This document shows positions 13,201 through 26,640 of a DNA stretch of 64,000 nt, in pieces. Source of the stretch: Rotaria sp. Silwood1 (taxonomy: Eukaryota; Rotifera; Eurotatoria; Philodinida; Philodinidae); assembly GCA_905250075.1 (NCBI GenBank), contig CAJNOP010000059.1:62001-126000 (forward strand). Direction: 5' to 3'. The translations under genes and the position numbers were made by a program. How positions within the stretch are numbered: position 1 is the stretch's first letter; each line of letters begins with the position of its first letter. The notes under the pieces are model-generated. The model ran no database searches. It worked only from the letters and a program-made list of their open reading frames with translations, and had not been told where the DNA came from.

Positions 13201-16200
13201 TATGTGATAGTCAAGCTACACAAGGTTAGATTCTATTGAGATATGATTCATTATTTTCCAAATATATATTGTCAATCATGTAGAATCATTTTGATTTTTA
13301 TTATATCAAAAAAAAAAACAAAAATATTCAATTAATCACTTGTAATTAATTAAAATGGTATAAACTTGTCTTCCTATTCATTTAGAACGAGCTGAATTCG
13401 TGCCAAAACTTGGTGGTCGTTGTATGAAAATAAGTCCCGATGGTTTATCATTAGCAATAGGTGATAGAAATGGAAATATTCGTATATTTAATATGGAAAT
13501 ATTTCAACAGATTGCACTTGTTGAAGCACATGATAGTGAAGTACTTAGTGTTGATTACAGTTATTCATCTGATATGGGTTTGTTGATTTTATTCTTTTAA
13601 AAAAAATATATATATATACAGTGTTTTATCTGAATAAAAGGTGTGACATTTTTGGCATCAAGTAGTCGTGATCGTTTTATTCATATATTTGATGTAACAA
13701 AAGATTATCAACTTGTTGCAACATTAGATGATCATTCAGCAGCTATAACAGCTGTTCGTTTTACGTTTTCATCAATAACTTCGAATTTACAATTAATTTC
13801 ATGTAGTGCCGATAAATCATTGATATTTCGTTCAATTATAAAAGTAAAGGAGCTTTTTTTTTCTTTACTTTTAAAGATTTTTCTTTTTTTGTATTTTTTT
13901 GAATTTGATTTAGAATGATAATGGAAAATATCAATTTATACGTTCAAATAATATTGTTGAAAAACAAACATTTTATGATTTAGTTATTGATCATACACGT
14001 GAACTTGTTAGTACAGCTTGTCAAGATCGAATGATAAGGTCTTTTTTTGCTCTATTATGTTAAAATTCTATTTTTTATTTTTTATGTTTATTGTTTTGTT
14101 GTTTTTTTTTTCAATTTTTTTAGAGTTTATAATTTACAAGATGGTAAACGAGTACGAACATGTAAAGGATCTATGGGTGATGATACTGGTTATTTAATTA
14201 AAATTGACATTGATACATCAGGACGATATTTAGCAACATCTTGTTCAAATAAATGTGTTTATATATGGGATACAATAACAACAGAATGTATTGCGTCTCT
14301 ATGTGGACATAGTGAAATCGTTACTGATTTAAAATTTAGTCAAGATGGACATTATTTATACACGATTTCGGGTGATAGGTAAAAATAATTTGATTTGTTG
14401 AATTTATTTTCAATGTAAATTTTAGCTGTATTTTTGTTTGGAATATTACTGAATTAGCAATTGTACCAACAACATGTCGATTGCAACCATTATCATCAAC
14501 AAAATCAATTGATCTAGAAATGTAGGTGAACATTAATTTTTAAAAGTAAATGTTATTAGTTCGATGACATATTTTTCGCATTCAATGCTTGTGTGTGTGT
14601 GTGTGAGAGAGAGAGAGTTATGTGAATACTGCGATCGAGATTAAGCATATGCGATTTTTCTTTTGTCGATTTTGGCAAATTTTTTAATTTTGTCAAAGTT
14701 CTAAAATGATATGTTTCTAACGAGGGAACCTCTTCAGGTATTAAATCACTTTTCAATGGAGACAATCTTTATTTGACAAGCACTAGTAAATAATAGAAAA
14801 GTCAAGAATGATTTAGTTTTCTCACCTTCTTTATTGAAATGTCAAAATTCTACTGGATTTTTCAACAGAAAATTGTGGGCTACTTGAAGTCACGCGAAAA
14901 ATTGACTTTTAAGCTCAAATTTTATACGAACAAGGTTGTTAATAAGATTAATTCATTGTGCAACTTTTAGCTTTTCAATTATTTCTTTTCTAAAGATGTA
15001 AATCTATAAACAAAATTTGCGTTTAAATATGAGAGTTTTTCGAATATTGAATAACTTACGGTAGGAGACACCGGAAATATTATAACTTGCCAAATGAACT
15101 AATCTCATTGAAAAATTTGTTTGTACAAAATTTGAAATCGAAACTGAAAAGTCAATTTCCTCTATGACCTAAGGAGTCAACAGCTTTCTGTTGAAAACCC
15201 CAGTAAGATGGCAGTATTTCAAGAACGAAGGCCTGGAAAGTTAAATCATTCCAGATTTTTCTATTATTCACTAATACTCTCTAAATGAACAACGTCTAGG
15301 TCAAAAAGCAACTTTACCTGAAGAAATTCCTCGTCAGTTCTTTGCCAGTTTTCTTTACGGAAGCACTCTTCATTTACAAAAGGTTATCAGACATTTAGTG
15401 TTGTTAAATAGTTGAAATTGCCTATCAAACGAGAGCGAAAAACTAAACATTTCGAACCTATTGATGACTTATATACAGTATATTGAAGAAAAGTCGTAGA
15501 AAGCTGAACTTTAGATGCTTAGAGTAAACTTTTTCTTAATATATACCTTGACTGAGGAAAATTTTCTAACCCTTATCCAATCCTAACTTGGAAAATCTAC
15601 CACCTTCTGTCCTACCATATAAGGCAAGACAATTCGTCATATCTCTAACCTGAACAATGCCGCATTTTATTTAGTGATATTTATTCTGTAGAATATATTG
15701 ATTTATTTTATAAGAAATGTCTCAGATTTCATTAGACAACAGGTATCTAGAATTGACTGGTGCATTGGAATGACCGCATATGAAAAGATTTATGAAGAAA
15801 AGTAAACATAAGCTGAAGAAATTATATTAACACAATCTTTAATTTGAAGTACATTTTCACTTTGAAGCCTTGACAATGTCAAGGTTCGCGTAATATATCT
15901 GATTGGTTAGAAAATTTTCTATGAATTTCTCTTTTATTTGAATCGAAAATTCTTTCAAGTACTCAATGCTTTTCTCAAACTATCATCATCGAGGAGAAAA
16001 AAATGAATCCTTTAGATTTGTATGTCTTATATTAATTTTCTTTAATTTTTGTGTATTAATTTTTTCTTAGAACTGAAGTCGATGAATCAATATCACAAGT
16101 ATAGTTTTGATCAATTGATTGTTTGTTTTTTTTATAAATAATTATATTTTCATGATTTTTAGACAGTAACTATTAATGATGAACAGCAACAAAATTTAAA

Positions 16201-19146
16201 ACGTCAACGAAGTTTATGGGCAACAGTCGAAACACATTTGCCAGTTTGTATTTAGTATAAAAACAAATTTCAAATGAATAAACTATTGATATATTTTAGT
16301 CGTTTGAATCAAAATTTATTCGAAAACAATTAGCTGATGTTGTTAATGAAGGGTAAAAAATATTAATTTTTTTTCTTATTATTCAATATAGTAATGAACT
16401 CTTTTCAGCTCATGTAATAAAATCATTCATTCAACAACTTCACAAGATGATGCATCACCTTTTCTTGATGAAGGTTTATTTGTTTTTTTTTCTTATTAAA
16501 CCAAAAACAAAAGAAAACAAAACTTTTATTGACTACTTTTCATAGATGATGATCCAACATTCTCAGCACCAACAAACATCACAAATGGAAAAAGAAACTC
16601 ATTTTTTACCGAAAATTATGATCATGAAAATGTCATAACTAATGCAATTATTAATAATGAAAATATTTCATCAGATGAAATCAAACAACGAAAAAGTGTT
16701 TCAGCTCGATTTCGTTCAGTTTCAAAAGACACAGTGTAAGAAGAAAATAAATCTCAAAAAGCTATTACCACAATTGCTGAAGAATTAAAATTTGAAACGC
16801 AATGTAGCCATTCTTACTAATCATAGGGATATTGTTTCATTCTATCTATTTTCATGGTATATCAACAACGTCTGTCAGGGTCATTGGTGGTCTCTGGCTA
16901 CGATCTGTCATAGTCTGCGGGAGGAGAGAGGAAATAAAAGTTTCTATCCTATACATTTCAACACTCCTTTGAGATCGTGTTTTATAAAAACAACTTATTC
17001 AATTATTTACTTCTTTAGAATGACTGATACATTATTAACATCACTTAATATCAATCAAGAAAATATGCCTGTAATGTCATCAACAACATCTCATCGTCAA
17101 AGTAAATATATTCAATCGCGAACAATGATTACAACAACAACGAATGAATCAAAAACAATATCATCAAAACCATCCGTAACAAGAAAACTTCGTGGTAGTT
17201 TTTTCTTATGATAAAATAAATCAAAATTTAAACTTTTTATAAATTTTTAGTCAATCGAACACGATCGGAAGATCGTTTTCGTGGTTCAGCTCTTTCTCTT
17301 ATCAATAATATGACAGATACAACATCATCATCATCATCTTCTTCTAATTGTCAATTACCATCATATGCTGCTCATACATCAAGTTCAATAAATAAACTTC
17401 GTGAAAATACAACATCAGTAACTTCACCTCCGCCAGTAGTTTCTCTTCTTCCATCAACATCAAATTTTTCATTAACTATTTCTTCTTCTTCTTCTTCTTC
17501 TCAAACACGTCGAAATCCATTAGTTGCTTCTCTTGATAATCGTTTATCATCAACTAAAAATATATCAAAATCTCGTTCAACACAAAATCTTATTGTTGCA
17601 ACAACAATTATGCCAAATTCTAATACTCAGAAATCTAAATTATTATCATCACGTCGAGTAAAAATTCCTCGTGTTCCTCGACGACCACCTAATTTACCAA
17701 CAACAACAACAACAATGACGACAAATACTCAAACATCATCTTCACCATCATCATCAAACAGTTCATCTCCAATAAAAATACAACAACATCTTCCATCTTG
17801 TTTACAAGATTCCATTTTACCATTACGTGAATTAGATAATTCAACAAATGATCTTATGCCAAAATGGGCACAAGATTGTTTCTATCGAACAGTTGTACTT
17901 GGTTTGAAACCATTACTTTTACAAGATATTCCATCATCACCATTAAAACATTCAACTAGTACATCATCTATTGAAAGTTCTGATTCATTAGAAACAACAA
18001 GTGAATTATTAAATAATCAAAAACAAATTAAAGTTCGACGAAGTATATCAATATCAGATTATAAACAAATTGAAACAAAAACAAACAAAGAAAAGTATCA
18101 AGAACGAAAATTATTTATATATACAGTAGCACTCAAAATTGATCAATCACCTTGTTGTTCTAATATTTCACGATGCTTTCAACATATAGAATCATAGTTT
18201 ATCTGCTCAAAATATCACCTCATCATGTTATATGTTTTCTACACCAGAGTAGAGCTAGTAAAAATAGTGTGCTTCGATATCATTCAAAATTGATCATGGA
18301 TCAAACACACACACAAATGATGGAGCCTTTTCAACGGAAAGACACATTTGAAAAATGCTTTAACGAAGTTTTGCTTGTTTTTTTAGTCAAACAATCGTAA
18401 AACAAATACAACTTCTTGTTCAAAAGGATGAAATACGACATTTTTAATTTTAATTTGTTCATATACTTTTGTGTGTAATATATGATCTAGTTTGAGTGAT
18501 ATCGAAGCCAGTCAGTTTTAGCACTTCTAGTCTAGCAGAGCTAATATATGACTTAGAGGACTAATATTTTTAGCATTAAAACTATGAAAACAAGACTACA
18601 TTTTGGCAAAAGCTACAACTCGATATTAGAGATCACCAAGCTAAACTTTTTACATACCTTACATCATGACTGAGAAAGATGTTCTAATCCTTACTCTACC
18701 TTACAGGTACAGATAGGGTAGTCCTGCTCATATCTACTCGATATGTTGAAATCATCTTGAGATATTAGAAAAACAGGGAAATCGCTTTGGTGTATGATCA
18801 ATTTTTGCATGCCACTGCAAATAAAACTTCCTCTTTATATTTATCTTTTAGTAATTCAATTCCAAATGATCATCGTATGCCAATAATAAATCATCTTGTT
18901 AATGACTTACATCAGCATCTTAATGAATTAGAAAATTTTTATACAACAGTAAAATTAATTTTTGTTTAAATTATTTGAATTGTTCTTTCTGTTTTTTTTT
19001 TCTTTTCGAAAAAGGTTTCTCAAAGTTCAGACAAACATGATTTGAATTTAAAACAATATATTGAACAAATATTTTCTGATCTTCATACACGTATTACAAA
19101 TAATCATCAACAACAAAATCAACCTACAACTGTTGTAAATAACTGA
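7204..19146 (+). CDS. WDR62: WDR62/MAPKBP1 homologue (WD40 JNK-scaffold and spindle-pole family)
   Basis: 26 exons, all phases agreeing, about 1381 aa: 7204-7318, 8726-8949, 9001-9092, 9160-9280, 9335-9430, 11919-12035, 12092-12184, 12241-12420, 12487-12644, 12696-12774, 12839-12952, 13005-13224, 13386-13577, 13641-13843, 13914-14038, 14124-14378, 14426-14521, 16071-16098, 16163-16243, 16300-16352, 16409-16473, 16546-16735, 17019-17194, 17251-18094, 18852-18948, 19015-19146. Residues about 114-826 form the double WD40 propeller; family-specific strings include [35 protein letters not shown] and [12 protein letters not shown]. The rest is Ser/Thr-rich and disordered, with a helical C-terminus. 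Human WDR62 and MAPKBP1 (about 1515 aa) scaffold JNK signalling, and WDR62 acts at spindle poles. A single ancestral-type gene is likely. Least certain are exon 1 and the exon 24 donor (GTATCA at 18095). Introns 5 and 17 carry inverted repeats. Confidence 0.88.
9965..10462. repeat. Inverted repeat IR2 in WDR62 intron 5
   Basis: Arms of about 210 bp, 9965-10176 and 10242-10462, with a loop of about 65 bp. The best-matching inner part pairs TTTGTTTCGAG near 10141 with CTCGAAACAAA near 10268. An outer part pairs CTATTGTTTCAAATGATTGG (near 10055) with the complement of the segment near 10343. It looks like an old foldback element; the transcript could fold into a long hairpin. Confidence 0.65.
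14719..15336. repeat. Inverted repeat IR3 in WDR62 intron 17
   Basis: Arms about 14719-14968 and 15083-15336, with a loop of about 115 bp. Matching blocks include AATAATAGAAAA, TTTTCAACAGAAA and AAATTGACTTTT on the left, found reverse-complemented on the right. Outer ends pair CGAGGGAACCTCTTCAGG (14721) with CCTGAAGAAATTCCTCG (15317). A related stretch (GAAGGCCTGGAAAGT) recurs near 22630 and the 15480-15600 tail resembles 18625-18720, so this is a dispersed family. Confidence 0.62.
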
Positions 19147-20563
19147 GAGTATTCATATCCGGTTCTTTAAGGATTCGGTGATATGGTGCATTTTATCTTC
19201 ACGAATTTTATTTGCTAGATTAAAGATGTTCTTTTTCTTTTTTTTTCTTCTTCTATTTATTGCGAGAATCACATGTGATTGTAAATACGACTATCTCGTG
19301 TTTTCTCGTTATCTATAGTTATATACATGACATATTATTCAATGCTCTAGGTCTTTCAAGTGTGTTGTCTATTGATTTCATGTCTTTTTTTCTTTTATTA
19401 TTATGTGTTGATGATTGATGATTTCTTTTCTCCACTTGATAAGAGAAACTTTTGTTCATAAAAAAAACCACATTATCATTCTTGGACTCTCATTTCATCG
19501 TTTCCAGATATACATGATCAGCATCATTATCATAGCCATAGGTAATAAATAACAATGGCAATATCTAGAGTTGCTTTTTGTGTTGAAATAAAAGTACTGA
19601 TGAGGAATGAAAAATTAAGTGAACAAAATTGACAACTAACGTTAATTATGATAAAAATATTGATATAATAAACTTTTTATTTTTAATATAGAAACAATCA
19701 TTATAGGTCTCGATTACAAATGAATTGACCTACATAAGAATGCTTATTTTATTTCTATAGATCATCGTGAATATCTTATGACTATTCTATACATGTTTTC
19801 CCTTAAAAGTTCACTTTACAAATGAAACCGAGATATTAAATATTATATTCGACTATCATTGCAGACTTTTTGTTCTCATATATTCAGGTAACTATCTTCT
19901 ATTTTGGTTAAACCTAATAGATCATTTCATATACTTTGACAGTCGTGTGAAGAAGATACGGTAAGAAGATTTTGATTAGAGGTGATATATTGTAGTAAAA
20001 ACATGTAAAATGACTATGCTCTTTATCTGCATCACCTATGTTAATCATTAATTGAATCAACTAAGAAAGAGCTGTAATTGGTTTTATTTATATAATTCAT
20101 TGATACCTTGAATCTATATAATAAATTCATAATAAATTTTTTATCTGATATAATTGCATTTCTCAGATGAAAACTGGCAAATGAATACGTGTTTTACTAG
20201 ATGAGTTAGTTTTTAACGACTTGAAAGAACAGAAAGAGGCAAATAGAAGATGTTCTCTCTATATAAGAGATATATTAAGAATAATTAAATGAATTTCTTT
20301 TTTTTTTATGCACAATAGATAGTGAATGGTTGCCGACAAAAAGTAACTGACAGTGAGAATATGTAAAAACTAAATTATAAGTATAGAATCATAATAATTA
20401 TCTTTAGAAATTTGACGTTAAAGAGAAAGTAAGAAAAAAAATGTAGTCTTCTTATATCAATCTCTTTTTTCTTTTATTTCTTTTGTTTAAACATCACTAA
20501 AAATAAAACAGAAAGTCTTTCACTTTTTAGAGTTATGTTAGATCTAGATTGAATTCATCAAAC
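19147..20563. other. Intergenic, AT-rich
   Basis: 1.4 kb between the WDR62 stop codon and the small membrane protein. It holds 3' UTR and promoter-type AT-rich sequence; I see nothing else. Confidence 0.45.
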
Positions 20564-20842
20564 ATGTCTTCTTTCTCATCTTATTTCGCTTTCATTAGCA
20601 TTATTATTATTGCTACATTGATAATTATGACATCATGTTGTATACATTTAAATCGTGTTTATCGACATGTTTTACCATACACTATGGAAGTTTTTATAAT
20701 AAATCAGCCACGTCAACGTCATCTGCAGTATCCTCCAATATTCTGGTCATCATCGTTTGATCAACCACCACCTCCTTATAATACCGTGATTCAATCTACA
20801 ACTGCTAATTCTAATAGAGAAAATGAAAATAATGGATCATAG
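20564..20842 (+). CDS. Small single-pass membrane protein with PPPPY motif
   Basis: 92 aa from ATG 20564. Residues about 7-24 are a continuous hydrophobic segment (signal anchor or signal peptide), followed by two cysteines and a basic HLNRVYRH stretch, so the C-terminus is probably cytoplasmic. Residues 68-72 are PPPPY, a PY motif of the kind bound by WW domains, for example in NEDD4-family ubiquitin ligases. The tail is Asn/Ser-rich. The layout recalls small shisa-like or WBP1-like adaptors, but there is no clear homology. An AG at 20529-20530 could end an intron in the 5' UTR. Unidentified; codon use looks coding. Confidence 0.5.
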   Translation: MSSFSSYFAFISIIIIATLIIMTSCCIHLNRVYRHVLPYTMEVFIINQPRQRHLQYPPIFWSSSFDQPPPPYNTVIQSTTANSNRENENNGS

Positions 20843-23800
20843 TTTATTACTATTTTTTTTCTTTTCTTTTATCTTTTATTAATAAAAAAATTATCTCAAG
20901 AGAAATACGTATTAACTTGTTTCTTTATCAAATGAATGGTAAGATAAGGGTTAAAAAACAAAATGTATGCAAGATTAACTAGAAAAGAATATATCTATCT
21001 TGCGAAAACTGATATATACCGATAATTTATAAGTAGTAACAGTGCCAGACTTTTCTTCTAGGTTGAGTTGAATCGACCTGGATCATTTAAGATTGATAGA
21101 AGACAAACAAGTAGTTTCGTCTCTCTGAAAACATTTAAGTGAACGTAATTTTTGAGCATTGACAAAAATATAAAATGCTATAATTATTTAAAATGGTTAG
21201 TTACTGCATTTCTCAAGTTTAGAGACAATAGAGTTTTTCTAGTAGAAAAACTTAAACGACACTGAATTCCCTATTCATCGAAACTAATAACTCAAAAAGC
21301 ATAGTAAACTCTAACAAACTCTAGTTCCTGACTTTATCATGTTTTATCGTCTGCTACCTTCCGACAATCATTATTGAAGAGTACCACTACCAGCAACGGT
21401 GGCTTCATTGACAAAAAATACTCAACAATGTTACCGAGTCTTACACAAAAACATTTTCTAGCCGATCTCATTGGAAAAAAGTCAACATTGTTTTTAAAAT
21501 ACTTAGAATTCTTACATTTTACAGAATATTTTAAAAATTTTATCAAAATGACGAACTATTATTTAATTCAACGATTTTGCATAAAATTAGTTAGAAACAA
21601 AAAGACTTTCAAACATTGAGTTGAAGCAAAAGAACCAGGTCTTAGCTCTAGATCAAACAAACGTCTGTTTTCCATTTTTATTCTTGGGTCTCTTGAGACG
21701 TTCTTAATAATACTTATGTTTCTGAAATACCAAAATTACTGTGAAAAACTTTTATATGCAATAATTAATGCATACTCAATCTGAATTTGTTTATTACACA
21801 TGTACTTAAAAGTTTTAAAGATTGCACAATATGAAAAATGATTTGCTATTGACTTCATTCTAATAGAAAACAAATCGTGAAACATAAGCTCAAATCATAC
21901 TACTATTCTTGGCATTATCGTAAAAAATCTCTAACATTCGCTCAATATTTCTTGCAAATCCACTTTCAATTAATAGAAATATCAGATAAGTTAGATGACT
22001 ATCATTGATTGACTTTCGAATGCAGGAGTTCATTAACCTTTATGTCAGAAATACGTCTTCTACATCTTGTAATCATCCGTTTTTCTCGGCTTTCGCATAT
22101 GAAATATTGCATTTATTTTTTATTAAAAGAATTGAAACAATAAAATCTGTTTTCTATTAAGTAAGTTGTAGTTTACCTATATAATTCATTCTGTGCTGTA
22201 TTTTAGCAACCAACGCCAATGGGGAAAGTGTTTTTTTTTGTTCGAAAATGAGACATTTGTACAAAGGCATTTGAAATTAAATGTTAGTAGACTCAATAGT
22301 TTCAGATATATGAATCTGTTGAAATACTTCGTTGTCCTACGAATAAGTACAAACAACTATTGTCTCAAAAATAAGGGGCGAATGAAGCTCTTTCAAATAG
22401 TAAATGTAACTGCATATTCAAAAAAAATCATGTGTTTAATGAAATATCTATCGTTTTTTATGTATTATTTATTATTTTTTGGAACTTGGAGAATACGTAA
22501 GCACCATGGAAGGAAGCAAAAAGGTGTTTTGGCCCTTAGAAACGCGAAAAATTCACAAAAAAATCAGAGTTTTGCATTATTTCCAGTTTTTACTACTTTT
22601 TGTTTTCATATTTTCCGCTTTTCTGACTTGAAGGCCTGGAAAGTCTGCTCTTCTGGTACGACTTGTCATTTTAATATAATCAAAATGATGGACGATACTA
22701 ATTATCATAAAATTATTTCTTTTGTCAAAGGATATGACATTGATAATGGCATTATCGATAGATTCACTTCCGATCAGTTTTGTTTTCTTGCTTGGCATTC
22801 TTCACATTCACATAATTTAAAAGTTTTAGAAGAAAATTATAAATGTATAAAAATGATAATCAAAAGAATAAAAGATTAAATCACCTCGTTTTTTTTCATC
22901 TTTCTTATAATTCAAAACAGTTGCAAGTGTACATGAAGATATCGGTAACATTTCGATAAATATCATCGTTGACGATAACTATCAATGTGGATCCAACATA
23001 TACGACATCAGACAAGAAAAACACAAATCACGTTAGCGTACATATATGTACAACGAAGTAAATGAGTCTTGGATTTCTTTATTGGATATTAAAAAGGAAC
23101 AGTTAGTTTTTGTAAATGATGATCGTTTTTTCTAATGTACATAACCATTATAACTTATCTTGACCTGATGCAATTAATTTTAGTAAAGACAAAGAGAAAA
23201 CACACGTAAATCAACATGATTGAGTACAACAAAATAATAATAATAGAATATGGAATATATATGTACTGAACAAACTATTATTAATAGTTATTTTTTTGCT
23301 CGATGCTCAAACCTTCTATTAATCATGGATAAGATTACTAACTTTGATCAAGTTTTAAACATCAACGCTCATGAAACATCATCATTAACAATGTGTTCCT
23401 ATAATTTCTTTTGGCGAATAAAGTGGAAATGATAATCAATAATTTCATTTGAATTAAGTAAAAAATTCTTCAAACTTATTGCAAAAGATTAAGAAGTCAG
23501 TCAAAATGAAATAACGTCTAATATCTAAATAATAAAAAAACAATGAATAAATCAAGCTTAAAATTTCTAAATACATCCCAAATGTTATTAATGCGGTGCG
23601 AAGCACAGCATTTATGTAGTCCGTCGTGAGTTTTTTCCTTTTACTTTCTCGAATACGCATGACAAGTCGTCATTTTGTCTCGCAATTCAGAGATGAGCAC
23701 AGAACAGGACAAAAATCAAAATTTTATCCTGTCCTGTTTTTGTCCTGCTAATTTTTCTGTACTGAAGGGCGTCAGGACAAGACGTCACGATTTCTGCCGT

Positions 23801-24466
23801 TTTTCTGCCAATTAAATCCGTTTTCACAGGTTGTAAAATGCCAAAAGTGAGAGTTTTACTTTTACTTTCATTGTACAAACCAAATATTACCAATTAATAT
23901 TCTCTAACTAATCAAACTCGATAAGCATCAAATTACACAATATTTTTAAAGCTGATATATCAATGGACACTAACATAGACGAGTGCTGGGAAGTTTACGA
24001 CCCTGATGGCCATTGCTTTTGTTGTTACCTTATGTGAACTACTAATTTTATAAGAGTTTCTAACATTGTATGAAGTTATACAGATAATAAACTAAATATG
24101 GTTACTATCTGCAAAGCCGACACTGGAATTCCGCGTTTTTTTCTAAACTGATCTAATAAAATGTCTCCAGTTTATGATTATACCGTAACGACGTCCAGTC
24201 AAAGGATAGAGACAAGAGGTTTAATATATACGAGATATTTTTTCTTCCTTTCTTACTATGCAAAGCTTCTGCTTAGAGAACAGATCGAAATGCAACATCC
24301 TAAAATACATATACACATTGTTTCCATGTTTCATGGATACTTCACTTTATTTTTCAATTTCTTATTCGAATCGGTTATCATTTTTGTATTTTTGATTTAA
24401 GATATAAACTCGTACGATTCAGAATACCACAGTATCCTGTGAAAAACACGAAGCGCATCAACCAAG
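20843..24466. other. Gene-poor region with repeat fragments
   Basis: 3.6 kb with no gene I can support. A 228-codon open frame (22193-22879) has no ATG at its start, odd composition and includes a dispersed-repeat block at about 22630. A block at 23583-23660 is a reverse-oriented relative of the 43.66 kb repeat. At 23693-23745 there are repeated AGGACA/TGTCCT units that can fold back. Confidence 0.4.
23583..23660 (-). repeat. Fragment of dispersed subtelomeric repeat
   Basis: Read on the minus strand this contains GACTACATAAATGCTGTG, then TTCGCACCGCATTAA, closely matching 43672-43704 on the plus strand. The core GTGCTTCGCAC is self-complementary around its centre and recurs in the repeat copies at 39.5-44.8 kb. 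Confidence 0.55.
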
Positions 24467-25260
24467 TTGATAAGTACCAGAATGAATGTGCAACAAAAAC
24501 TCATTCAACATTTTAAATCTTTACCCAAGTTTGAACCCATGATACGAAGCAAAATCTTCTACGTCAATCCAAAAACAAAACTTAATACAATAACAAAGTT
24601 AAGTAAACTTGCAACAGAGACAAATCGATTTGTTATGGAAACGAAATATGGTCATAAGGGCAGATATCCAGCGTTAATTCAAATTTTATTTGCATACAAG
24701 TTTAAACTCGTTGTTATTTTAGTGAATACTAAACATTTACCATGGAGAGACTTGTACTTACATGCACAGATAGAATCTTTGTTTTCCATTATCCCTATCA
24801 CCATCTAATGAAATTCAATCGTGGAACGACATTAAAATGGATCTTAAACTGTTTTTCGAGTATGCTCTATTTAGATGTCATCGAATTGAAAGAATTTATG
24901 TAGTTAGTATTCAACAAAAATTTGGACAATAGGTACAGAAAAAATTTGCCCATATTGGACTAAATAATGTTGAATTAGACTATTGGACTTTACAAATGGC
25001 AATTGGTTTTACATTTCAATAATATCTGGATACAACCCTTTCAAACAGTCGTGATTGGGACATAGGACTTTACTTACAATTTGAACCGGATTATGTGAAA
25101 GAATTGATTTACAGGGATACATTTATCTATGATTGACAAGTAGGACATCAATATCAATCGATTCCTTGTAAATATGCTCTTCACGAATGTATGGCGATCA
25201 ATAAAATACCTGTTCTTTTTCTAAACGAATCGACATTAAAGCACGCTGAAAATTATTTGA
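24467..25260 (+). pseudogene. Decayed 3'-5' exonuclease-like (RNase D-type) gene
   Basis: An open stretch (24467-24808) reads KLATETNRFVMETKYG followed by PALIQI, the layout of the first motif of DEDD 3'-5' exonucleases. The frame is then lost near 24805 by a +1 shift. Homologous-looking sequence continues (SWNDIKMDLK, then NNVELDYWTLQMA, then KYALHECMA) with stops at about 24929, 25021 and 25134. At the expected catalytic Asp-x-Glu the reading is Glu-Thr-Lys, so key acids are already changed. At least one frameshift and three stops argue that it is dead. The family assignment rests on motif layout and is moderate; the pseudogene status is well supported. Confidence 0.5.
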
Positions 25261-26024
25261 AAAAAAAGTATAATGATTTTCTAGCAAATATCAACATTTA
25301 TTGCTTTGGCTATGTATTATAAATTTACTCTTTCTTATCTTGTTTATTTTGTTGAGATTCTTTGAAAATATTCGGTTTTCATTCAATCTGTGCATCGTCT
25401 GACATAATAAAATTAACCAAAAAACCTTTACAAAACGTTTTCAATGTTCTTGCTGAGTTTTATATGCGTGTTTCTTTTCACTTAAATAGAATAAAATAAT
25501 TGATGTTACTTGTATTTTACATCTATAATAAAATTAATAAAATCCACAGCATTTTCATGCTAAACTAATTCAAAATAATTTGCAAGTGCACAGTGTGCTT
25601 CCATGAGCTGTATATTCTACACATGCTATACTGAAGCACTGTATTGACTATATTCATGCCATGGAAAGAAGAGGCTGAGTATTTCAGTCACGAAAAGTAT
25701 GACAAGAAATATATTATTATGAAACTATCGTGTATAATGACTTTGATTTATTCAGAAACAAAAATGTCACCCGTATATTTTATCAGATCGTTTATGGAGT
25801 ACTGTTTTTCTAAGTGTGCATTAATAAATGCTTAGCAGCTCATAATAATAAAAGAACGTTTTCTTGTTTGAACGGTAATCATATCGTTCGTCGACAACTT
25901 TTGGTCGAAAGACATTTCGCCGACAGACATTTCGTGGACATGCAAAGGTGAAGAAATGCCAATGTTAAGAATCGCTAGCCTATTTTTTTTAATTAACTAA
26001 GCAAATACAACAGAAAACGATAAG

Positions 26025-26105
26025 GATGTGGGTGTAGGTACAGATGTGGTAGCAGATGCAAGTGTGAGTATGGATATAGGCGTAGGTGTGGACATAAGTG
26101 CAAGA
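26025..26105 (+). repeat. Degenerate telomere-like G/T-rich tract
   Basis: GATGTGGGTGTAGGT followed by GATGTGG, AGTGTGAG and GGTGTGGAC units: irregular variants of TGTGGG at roughly 6-bp spacing. Much more decayed than the islands at 38.9-42.8 kb and lacking the C-rich partner those islands have. Confidence 0.45.
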
Positions 26106-26469
26106 TAGGTTACGAGAGTCCAAAAAAAGTTCTAAACTGATGATCTGTTATGGAGAACGAGCTGCTCTAAACTGTTGTAACTGCTCAGCTCGGACCATGA
26201 GCTGTTCAGAGGAAATTCAGTAGCGGAATATAAGTGTTTGGAGCTCTCTGTTGTTCTCTCTTGGGACCGAAATGTTAGCAGCTCACCCAACTATGTTAGA
26301 AGAATTAACTAGGATAATAAAGGGCCACGTATCATGCTAGAGGCCTTTCTCCAGACGCTATCGATGATCTAGGGTGAAAGAGATCATATGGAACGTTCTA
26401 AGCATTATCTGCGATGTTAACAGTGTCGGCTGGATTGATAGCAGCATACCAACGGATCCTATATCATTA

Positions 26470-26640
26470 AAGTGGATGTCCATTTTATCCTATCTGATCC
26501 AATAGGATCGCAGGCGATCCTCAGCATCCCAGGTAATAGTTTTATCGTTCCAGGTGGTTCTCTAGAAGTCATAGATGATGCTTTGAGAATTCCAGGTTAT
26601 ACTTTTCGCATCACAGATGGTGCTGCTAGCACTTTGGTGT
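26470..26640 (+). repeat. Degenerate ~21-bp tandem repeat
   Basis: Units beginning ATCCCAGGT, TTCCAGGT, TCATAGAT, TTCCAGGT and TCACAGAT recur every 20-22 bp, with earlier GATCC-containing units to the left. The open frame across it is a by-product of the repeat. Confidence 0.4.

Noticed and set aside
22193-22879. 228-codon open frame
   Set aside because: No ATG at its start, biased Phe/Lys/Asn composition, overlaps a dispersed-repeat block and matches no family I know.
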